Positions 16,231-22,121 of a DNA stretch of 38,337 nt are shown here, one piece after another. Location: NCBI GenBank assembly GCA_028287035.1, contig JAQBQL010000168.1, forward strand, positions 1-38,337, written 5' to 3'. A program made the position numbers and the translations under genes. How positions within the stretch are numbered: the first letter of the stretch is position 1; every line of letters begins with the position of its first letter. Under the pieces are notes generated by a model, which was not told the origin of the DNA, ran no database searches, and worked only from the letters and a program-made list of their open reading frames with translations. The DNA is from Labilithrix sp. (GTDB taxonomy: Bacteria; Myxococcota; Polyangia; Polyangiales; Polyangiaceae).

Positions 16231-16893
16231 CTACTCCCACGTCGATTCGTGCCGCACCGTCGCGGTGGGGACGCCGTCGACGACCTGCCCGTCGTACGTG
16301 ACGTCGAAGGTGCGCACCTGCACTCCCTTCGCGCCCGACTGCTCGAGCGCGACCGCCACGAACCCCTCGACGACGCCGGCGAGCATCGGCGCCAGCGTGT
16401 AGGGGAGGTTCCCGAGGGCGATGCGCGCACGGTTCGGCGCGAGCTGGTCGACGGTCGCCTTGCCGAAGCTGAAGTAGAGCGTCGCGACGCGCGGCAACCG
16501 GCTCACGAGCGTCGTCGGCGAGAAGAGCCGTAGCATCGCCTTGTAGATACCCGGCACGTCGAACGTCGCGATGATGCGCCCTCGCTCACGGCAGAACGGA
16601 TGCAGCGGACGACCGCAGAGACGCGCATGCGTGGAGGTGATCGGACCGAGCGGCAGCGCGTCGTACCAGCCGCCGCCCGCGAAGCTCTGCGCCAGGAAGG
16701 CCCGGACCTCGGGAGCCTCGAGTCGGTCGAGGACGCTCGCGAGACCCCCGGCGAGGGTCTCCATGTCGTCCTTCATCTTCTGGTAGACGTGCCCCTTCAC
16801 GCGGAAGGACGTGGCGCCGATCGCGGCGGGCAGCGCGTCCTCGAAGTCCACGGGGTCACCGGCACGGCGACGGGCTGTGGGGCCGCGACTCAC
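16231..16893 (-). CDS. DUF2378-like myxobacterial protein
   Basis: 220 aa from a GTG, no signal peptide, cytosolic. The length, the FDVPGIYKAMLRLFSPTTLV segment, the later LAPMLAGVVEGFVAVALE helix and the C-terminal strand pattern resemble the DUF2378/TIGR02265 family, which is expanded to many paralogues in myxobacteria and has no known activity. I make this match from memory of the family's shape, so it is tentative. The GTG at 16893 is supported by a TATACT box 6 nt upstream; a second GTG about 14 codons in is possible. The next gene downstream has its own -10-like box. Confidence 0.65.
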   Translation of the reverse strand: MSRGPTARRRAGDPVDFEDALPAAIGATSFRVKGHVYQKMKDDMETLAGGLASVLDRLEAPEVRAFLAQSFAGGGWYDALPLGPITSTHARLCGRPLHPFCRERGRIIATFDVPGIYKAMLRLFSPTTLVSRLPRVATLYFSFGKATVDQLAPNRARIALGNLPYTLAPMLAGVVEGFVAVALEQSGAKGVQVRTFDVTYDGQVVDGVPTATVRHESTWE

Positions 16894-16899
16894 CCCGCG

Positions 16900-16905
16900 A
16901 GTATA
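16900..16905 (-). promoter_or_regulatory. -10 box TATACT, 6 nt before the DUF2378-like start
   Basis: Minus-strand TATACT (one base from TATAAT), then CGCGGG, then GTG 16893. The AT-rich hexamer stands out in this GC-rich sequence. A leaderless transcript is the simplest reading. Confidence 0.5.
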
Positions 16906-16933
16906 AGCGTGAACCGCGCCAGGTGAGGCCCGC

Positions 16934-18493
16934 TCACTGCGCGTCGCGCGGAGGGGACGCGTCGGGGTGCACGCCGGGTCCGAGGAAGACCGGCTTCTTC
17001 GGGACGAGCGCGATGTCGATCGACCGGTCGCGATCGAAGAGCACGCCGGTCGTGAGGTGCGGCTCGAAGCCCTCCGCCTCGGCCTTGATCTCGTGAGGGA
17101 ACTTCCCGCGCACGATCTTCGTGTGGTACGGGTTCGTCGTCTTCACGCCGTCGACGACGAGCTTGGCAGTCGTGGGCCGCACGATGATGTCGACCACGAT
17201 CTCCTCGGGCTCGGGCGCCGCCGAGGGCTCGGGCGCCGGGCTGGTGGGCGCCCTGGGCAGCGCGACCGGCGGTGGCGCAGGCGGCGGATCGCTCTTCGCG
17301 GTGAGCGCGAAGATCGCGACGGCGCCGAGCACCGCGACCACCGCTGCCACGAGGAGCAGCGTGAAGCGACGATCGGAGCGCGGCGGCTCGGGCTTCGCGA
17401 CCTCGATCACCTGCAGCTGCACCGCGGGCGCGGCCGGCTTCGGCGCGGTGGGTGCCCACAGGCGAGGATCGGTGTCGACGTCGACGAACTTGTTCGAGGA
17501 CGACGGCGGCAGCGGACGAAGCTGCGGGATGGGGGCGGCGCCGCCGGCCGGCCGCATGAGGGCCTCGTCCACCGCGTCGCGCATCTTCTCGCGCTCGTCC
17601 TCGAAGAGCGAGGTCACGAGCTCCGCGACCTGCGCCGCCGATGCCTCGAGCTTCGTGTCGCGCACCGCGGCCTCGAGCGCGTCCCGGAGCTCCGCGGCGC
17701 TGTCGAAGCGGTCATCGCGTACCGTGGCCAGGGCCTTCGCGCAGAGCGCGTCGAGCGCGGGCGGCATGTCGGCAACGACGCTGCGTAGCGTGGGCAGCGG
17801 TGCGGCCCCGGCGAGCCGCGCCTGGACCGCAGCCTCGGTCAGCCCTTCCCACATGCGCCGTCCGGCGAGCAGCTCCCAGAGGATGACGCCCAGCGCGAAG
17901 AGGTCGGCGCGCCCATCGACGGCGACGCTTCCGGTCAGCTGCTCGGGCGCGGTGTACGCGACGCTGACGCGAGGCGTGACGGCATCGGAGCGGGTCGCCA
18001 TGCGGAAGTCGATGAGCTTCGTGGCGCCCGCGTAGGTGACGACCACGTTGTCGGGCGACAGATCGCGGTGGACGATCCCGAGCGGCGTTCCCTTGTCGTC
18101 CTTCAGCTCGTGGGCGTAGGCGAGGCCGTCCGCGATCGCGAGCGCGATGTGGATCGCCACGGCCCGCGGGATGCCGGCGCGGCGGCGGTGCGCCCGCGAA
18201 CGGACCCGCGCGAGGGTCTGGCCTTCGAGGTACTCGAGGACGAGGAAGGGTCCGTCGGCGTCCTCGCCCGCCTCGAAGCCCTCGACGATGGCGGGGTGGT
18301 GGAGGCGCATCGCGAGACGGGCCTCGGCCACGAACTGCGCCGCGACCGCCGTGTCCGCGTCGGCGCCGAGCTTCAGGCGCTTGACGACGCAGAGCGCGGG
18401 CCCCGCCGCCTCCGGGTCGCGTTTTGCGAGCACGACGTCGGAGAACGCGCCTCCGCCGAGATGAGCGATCGAGGGATGTCGTGCTTCAGCCAC
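16934..18493 (-). CDS. Ser/Thr protein kinase with DFR in place of DFG; transmembrane, PEGA-like tail
   Basis: 519 aa from GTG 18493. Kinase domain (about 9-275): Gly loop LGGGAFSDV, Lys38, Glu57, HRD 142-144, Asn149, APE 182-184. The magnesium-binding DFG is DFR here (162-164; codon CGC at about 18002-18004). Asp162 is kept, so activity is not excluded, but activation-loop geometry should differ. A membrane helix (about 377-397) follows a Pro-rich juxtamembrane stretch, then an extracytoplasmic PEGA-like domain (about 432-500, with VVDG). A TACCCT box lies 10 nt before the start, with no good Shine-Dalgarno. It is divergent from the lipoprotein at 18638, with a perfect inverted repeat between. 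Confidence 0.88.
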   Translation of the reverse strand: MAEARHPSIAHLGGGAFSDVVLAKRDPEAAGPALCVVKRLKLGADADTAVAAQFVAEARLAMRLHHPAIVEGFEAGEDADGPFLVLEYLEGQTLARVRSRAHRRRAGIPRAVAIHIALAIADGLAYAHELKDDKGTPLGIVHRDLSPDNVVVTYAGATKLIDFRMATRSDAVTPRVSVAYTAPEQLTGSVAVDGRADLFALGVILWELLAGRRMWEGLTEAAVQARLAGAAPLPTLRSVVADMPPALDALCAKALATVRDDRFDSAAELRDALEAAVRDTKLEASAAQVAELVTSLFEDEREKMRDAVDEALMRPAGGAAPIPQLRPLPPSSSNKFVDVDTDPRLWAPTAPKPAAPAVQLQVIEVAKPEPPRSDRRFTLLLVAAVVAVLGAVAIFALTAKSDPPPAPPPVALPRAPTSPAPEPSAAPEPEEIVVDIIVRPTTAKLVVDGVKTTNPYHTKIVRGKFPHEIKAEAEGFEPHLTTGVLFDRDRSIDIALVPKKPVFLGPGVHPDASPPRDAQ

Positions 18494-18539
18494 TGGTGGC
18501 CGAAGGGTATTTGGTCGCCGCGCCGGCGCCAACAAATGG

Positions 18540-18565
18540 ACGAACGGCCGGGTGTAGCCGTTCGT
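18540..18565. promoter_or_regulatory. perfect 9-bp inverted repeat (ACGAACGGC-N8-GCCGTTCGT)
   Basis: Arms 18540-18548 and 18557-18565 are exact reverse complements. It sits in the 144-bp divergent region, 47 bp from the kinase start and 73 bp from the lipoprotein start, suitable for joint control of both genes. No T-run follows, so it is not an intrinsic terminator. Confidence 0.5.
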
Positions 18566-18637
18566 TCTCCCTCGTCTCCCCTCCCCCTGGATCCGCGGGA
18601 ATCCTGCGCGGAATGGGGCTTGCTGGTAGGAGGCATC

Positions 18638-19228
18638 ATGTCCGCCCGCGTCCTTCCCGTCTCGCTCGCCGCGTCCCTGCTCCTCGCCATCACCGTTGTC
18701 GCCACCGGCTGCGGCCCCGTCGACCACACCCCCGAGGTGTGCGGCGTCGACGACTACCAGGGCAACGACAGCGAGCAGACGGCGGCCGATCTCGGCGAGC
18801 TCCACGACGACCCCGACTCCGGCTTCAGCCTCTCGGCGACCCTCACCCCGGGCAGCAGCGTGGACTGGTACCGCGTCCACGTCTCGGACACCGGGCTCGG
18901 CGGCGACCCGAACATCAGCGTCACCGTTCCCTACGGGTTCCGGGTCTCGACATGGTTCGTGTGCGACGGCGGGCACCACACCGCGACGCACGAGTGCCTG
19001 AACGGCACGCCCGAGCAGAGCACGGTGCAGGGTCTCCCGGGGTGCGCGGGCGACACGGGCTACGTGCCCGACGAGAACGGCGACAGCACGTACTCGAGCG
19101 ATCCGGTCGCGCGGTCGACGACGGACTGCTCCGGGACGAGCGACGACGACGGGACGCTCTACATCCGCGTCGACCAGCTGCCTTCGTCCACGAGCTGCTC
19201 CTACGACCTCACCGTGCAGGTGGACTGA
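18638..19228 (+). CDS. hypothetical lipoprotein, beta-sandwich type
   Basis: 196 aa, not recognised. Signal peptide with lipobox ATGC (Cys25). The mature part begins with ND.EQTAADLG and contains SSVDWYRVHVSD, a pattern like bacterial pre-peptidase C-terminal beta-sandwich domains, and ends in paired cysteines (CSYDL). An AGGAGG ribosome site lies 4 nt before ATG 18638, one of the strongest in the window. Divergent orientation to the transmembrane kinase, with a shared inverted repeat, suggests it may serve the same envelope response; that is inference. It is convergent with the molybdoenzyme gene. Confidence 0.72.
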   Translation: MSARVLPVSLAASLLLAITVVATGCGPVDHTPEVCGVDDYQGNDSEQTAADLGELHDDPDSGFSLSATLTPGSSVDWYRVHVSDTGLGGDPNISVTVPYGFRVSTWFVCDGGHHTATHECLNGTPEQSTVQGLPGCAGDTGYVPDENGDSTYSSDPVARSTTDCSGTSDDDGTLYIRVDQLPSSTSCSYDLTVQVD

Positions 19229-19229
19229 C

Positions 19230-19925
19230 TCACGAGTAGCGGTCGTTGCGCCACGGATACGCGGTATTCGAGTATCCGCGCTCCTCCCAGAATCCGGGTT
19301 TGTCGACGATCATCAGCTCGATACGGGAGACCCACTTCGCGCCCTTCCACGCGTAGAGCTGCGGGGTGACGACGCGGACCGGCCCCCCGTGCTCGGCGGG
19401 GAGCGGCTTGCCCTCGAACGTGTGGACGAGGAGCACGTCCTGCTTGAGCGCCTCGACCAGCGGCAGGTTCGTCGTATAGCCGTCGTGGGCGTGGCACATC
19501 ACGAAACGCGCTTCGTCCTTCGGCTCGACGAGCGCGATGACGTCGGCAAGGCGCACGCCCCCGAAGCGCATGTCGAATCGGGACCAGGTGGTGACGCAGT
19601 GGAAATCACTGGTGTCACTCACCTGCTCCAGCTCGGAGAACGCTTTCCAGTCGAGCACGAGCGGCCGCCGGCATGCGCCATCGACGCGGAGCTTCCAGCG
19701 ATCGCGGGGGACGACGGGCTTCGTGCCCAGATCGAGCACCGGCCACTTCGTCGTCTCCACCTGCTCGGGCGGTAGCCTCGGCATCCCGTGGCGGTTCGGC
19801 GGGCCCGAGCCCATCGGCCGATCGTCCGCCATCGACGGCGTCTCGTGCGACAGAAACCGCGCCCGCAGCTTCATCCGCGCCTCGAGGACGCGGGCGCGCT
19901 TCGCCTCGTCCTCCACCGCGCTCAC
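19230..19925 (-). CDS. sulfite-oxidase-like molybdopterin-dependent oxidoreductase
   Basis: 231 aa from GTG 19925. Contains the molybdopterin-binding domain of the sulfite oxidase superfamily: SDFHCVTTWSRFD with Cys110 as the expected molybdenum ligand, FGGVRLADV, CHAHDGYTTN, AEHGGPVRVV and the WEERGYSN C-terminal block. It lacks a Tat signal, dimerisation domain and haem domain, so it resembles the short soluble YuiH-like branch rather than periplasmic MsrP. The substrate is unknown. The start overlaps the stop of the zinc-finger gene (GTGA), so the two are made together. It is convergent with the lipoprotein at 18638 with one base between stops. Confidence 0.86.
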   Translation of the reverse strand: MSAVEDEAKRARVLEARMKLRARFLSHETPSMADDRPMGSGPPNRHGMPRLPPEQVETTKWPVLDLGTKPVVPRDRWKLRVDGACRRPLVLDWKAFSELEQVSDTSDFHCVTTWSRFDMRFGGVRLADVIALVEPKDEARFVMCHAHDGYTTNLPLVEALKQDVLLVHTFEGKPLPAEHGGPVRVVTPQLYAWKGAKWVSRIELMIVDKPGFWEERGYSNTAYPWRNDRYS

Positions 19926-20326
19926 TTCGCGGCGGGACGGAACTGCTTTCGGACCTTCTTCATGAAGGTCTGCGTGCAGCTGCCGTGGGTGCCCTCGTAC
20001 TCCATGATCTCGCGGATGATGCGGGCCTTGGCGTCGGCGCCGAGGCCGGAGTCCTGGACCTCCTTGGCGAGCGCGCCGCCGACCGCCGTGCTCGGCCAGG
20101 TCTGCTTCTCGACCACGGCGGCCTTGTTGCTCGACTGGTGGTGAGAGGGCTTGGTCTTCGTGACGTCGTGGAATCCGTAGTCGTGCGCACGCTTGCCGCT
20201 GCCGTGACAGCTCGGGCACTTGGCGACGTTGCCGAAGGAGTTGTCGATGCGCCCGTCACCGCCGCAGATCCGACAACTCTCGGCTCCCTGGGGCGGTCCC
20301 GAACCCTGCTGCAGCGGATCAATCAT
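19922..20326 (-). CDS. small DnaJ-type zinc-finger (CxxCxGxG) protein
   Basis: 134 aa, cytosolic. Two CxxCxGxG units (CRICGGDG at residues 18-25 and CPSCHGSG at 37-44) form one zinc site like half of the DnaJ cysteine-rich domain. The rest is helical and basic with two further Cys/His-containing segments and no J domain, so it is not a full DnaJ. Members of this type are often labelled DnaJ-like chaperones in myxobacteria. Coupling (GTGA) to the molybdoenzyme suggests a folding or cofactor-insertion partner; that is inference. ATG 20326 is preceded by TACGTT and no Shine-Dalgarno. Confidence 0.78.
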   Translation of the reverse strand: MIDPLQQGSGPPQGAESCRICGGDGRIDNSFGNVAKCPSCHGSGKRAHDYGFHDVTKTKPSHHQSSNKAAVVEKQTWPSTAVGGALAKEVQDSGLGADAKARIIREIMEYEGTHGSCTQTFMKKVRKQFRPAAK

Positions 20327-20332
20327 CGGAAG

Positions 20333-20338
20333 AACGTA
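20333..20338 (-). promoter_or_regulatory. -10-like box TACGTT, 6 nt before the zinc-finger gene
   Basis: Minus-strand TACGTT, 6 nt, ATG 20326. A TTGTCA lies 21 bp upstream, too far for a standard -35. It overlaps the -35 of the divergent promoter. Confidence 0.45.
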
Positions 20339-20358
20339 GCGCAGGCCGCGCCTCGCCG

Positions 20359-20386
20359 CTGACAACTCTGCCGCACCGTGTATCGT
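20359..20386 (+). promoter_or_regulatory. promoter CTGACA-N16-TATCGT for the LamG lipoprotein
   Basis: CTGACA (20359-20364), 16-bp spacer, TATCGT (20381-20386), then 6 nt to GTG 20393. Both hexamers fit sigma-70-type elements. The spacing puts transcription initiation at or beside the start codon. Confidence 0.5.
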
Positions 20387-20392
20387 GGGATC

Positions 20393-21259
20393 GTGCGCAC
20401 CCTCCGTTCCGGCTGCCTCGTCCCGATCGTCGCGCTCGCGCTCCTTCCGGTCCTCGCGTGCTCGTCGTTCGGGTCGAGCGACGCGCCCGCGGAGGTGGAC
20501 GGCGGCGGGAATGCAGACTCGGGCGCGAGCGACGCAGGGCCGCCGCCCGAGGCCGGAGACGCGGATGCGGACGCCGGGCCTCCGCCCGTGAGCGCGTATT
20601 CGAAGGTCGTCCTCGCGGATTCTCCCCTCGCGTATTTCACGTTCGACGACGGCGCCCACCTCCTCGCGAACCACGGCTCCACGCCGGCTCATGGGGTGTT
20701 CAGCTCCACCACGACCCCTGCGCCGACGCAGCGCGCCGGGATCGTCGGTAGCGCGCTCGCCTTTCCGACCGGCGCCGACCAGCTCGCGATCGTGGACGGA
20801 CCGCCCTACGGCGCCGCGAGGCCGTTCACGATCGAAGCCTGGGTCCGGCTCGACGTCGTCGTCGGCGGCGGCTCCAAGATCTTCACCTGCATGGACGACG
20901 ACGGCGCGGACACGCGCCTCGGACACTGGGCGTTCGTGAACGAGAAGGGCCACGTCCGGTCCGAGAGCTGGGGCAACGGCGGGATCTTCCAGTATCGCGA
21001 GGCGAACGAGCCGGTCCCGAAGGGCACGTGGTTTCACCTCGTGCATGCGATGGAGGCCAGCGGCAACGTGCACACGTACGTCAATGCGGTGGAGCTCGGT
21101 AACGGCCTCCCGCCGGACGTGAGCGTCATGCAACCCGGCGCGCCGGTGAAGCCCCTCACCTGGAGGGAGATCGTTGGCGGCATCGACGAGCTGGCGCTCT
21201 ACGACGTGACGCTCTCTGCAACGAAGGTCGCTTCGCACTACATCGCAGGCGTTCCCTGA
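20393..21259 (+). CDS. LamG/concanavalin-like jellyroll lipoprotein
   Basis: 288 aa. Signal with lipobox VLAC (Cys23), then an Asp/Ala/Gly tether to about residue 65. The rest is a LamG-like jellyroll (about 75-285): SPLAYFTFDD, FTIEAWVRLD, GTWFHLVHAM, VHTYVNAVE and IDELALYDVTLS, the classic strands of the bacterial LamG3 family. These domains bind glycans or other surface ligands. The start is GTG 20393 from the promoter and signal peptide; an upstream GTG at 20378 would lie inside the promoter spacer. It is convergent with the hypothetical gene at 21263-22048, 3 bp between stops. Confidence 0.85.
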   Translation: MRTLRSGCLVPIVALALLPVLACSSFGSSDAPAEVDGGGNADSGASDAGPPPEAGDADADAGPPPVSAYSKVVLADSPLAYFTFDDGAHLLANHGSTPAHGVFSSTTTPAPTQRAGIVGSALAFPTGADQLAIVDGPPYGAARPFTIEAWVRLDVVVGGGSKIFTCMDDDGADTRLGHWAFVNEKGHVRSESWGNGGIFQYREANEPVPKGTWFHLVHAMEASGNVHTYVNAVELGNGLPPDVSVMQPGAPVKPLTWREIVGGIDELALYDVTLSATKVASHYIAGVP

Positions 21260-21262
21260 CGG

Positions 21263-22048
21263 CTAGTTCGGACCGAAGTCGTTCTGCGCGCCGCCCGGGC
21301 GTACGCGCCCGAGGTACTCCTTCGTCATGTCTCGCACGAGGTCGGAGTCGACGCCCGCGATGACCCGCTCGTAGAGGCCGATCACCTCGGCATCGCCGAC
21401 GAACCCGGCCAGACCGTGGAGCCAGAGCACCTGGTCGGCGGGGAGCAGCTCGGTGAGCGCGTCGTCGAGCGCGCCCAGCACCTCGCGTCCCGACCGCCGG
21501 AGAACGTTGAACACGAAGTTCTCGAGCACCAGCACCTCGGCGCACGTCGCAGCGAGCTGGTCGAGGGCCGCGCGGTCGTCGAGCGCGATCACCTCGTCCG
21601 GGAGGATGCCGCGCCATCCTTCGTGGAACGTCTGCATCTCGGGAACGCGCGGCAGCACCGGCGGCGCGTCCTCCCCGAGCAGCGACCGCGCGGCCTCGCA
21701 CGCGGCACGCAGCGCGCGGGTGGGGTTCGTGCTCTCGGGTAGCTCGATCTCCTGACGGTTGATGTAGCCGTCGATGAAGTGGACGCCCACCGCGAGCTCC
21801 TCGACCTCGGTCGGCGCAGGGCCCCCTTCGCTCGGCGCATGCAGCGAGAGGATCGCGAGCATCCGCGCCATCACCCCGCGCATCTGCTGCTCGAGCTCGT
21901 CGAAGGCGAGCTCGATGTCGTTCCACCACTGGAACGGGCGCGCGAGCCCGGGCACGTCGGCCGCGGTCAGCGGTCGCGGCGCGAGGTACGTCTCGGCGAA
22001 CGCATCGCTGAACACCGCGAGGTACTTGCTGCGCAGCCGTTCGTCCAT
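21263..22048 (-). CDS. hypothetical cytosolic protein
   Basis: 261 aa, not recognised. No signal peptide or membrane helix. The sequence is acidic and mostly helical, with a Trp-rich early segment (FQWWNDIELAFDELEQQM) and only one or two cysteines. No enzyme motif is apparent. The start at ATG 22048 is the only reasonable one; no Shine-Dalgarno sequence and no TAnnnT box at the usual spacing are visible. It is divergent from the DNA polymerase I-like gene with 73 bp between the starts, so the two may share regulation, but a functional link is speculative. Confidence 0.72.
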   Translation of the reverse strand: MDERLRSKYLAVFSDAFAETYLAPRPLTAADVPGLARPFQWWNDIELAFDELEQQMRGVMARMLAILSLHAPSEGGPAPTEVEELAVGVHFIDGYINRQEIELPESTNPTRALRAACEAARSLLGEDAPPVLPRVPEMQTFHEGWRGILPDEVIALDDRAALDQLAATCAEVLVLENFVFNVLRRSGREVLGALDDALTELLPADQVLWLHGLAGFVGDAEVIGLYERVIAGVDSDLVRDMTKEYLGRVRPGGAQNDFGPN

Positions 22049-22121
22049 CGCGAAGCAAGGGAGCGCGATCGAACCCGCGGGTCAACGTGATTCCGGCATG
22101 GTAGGCCGATCGATACCGCCG

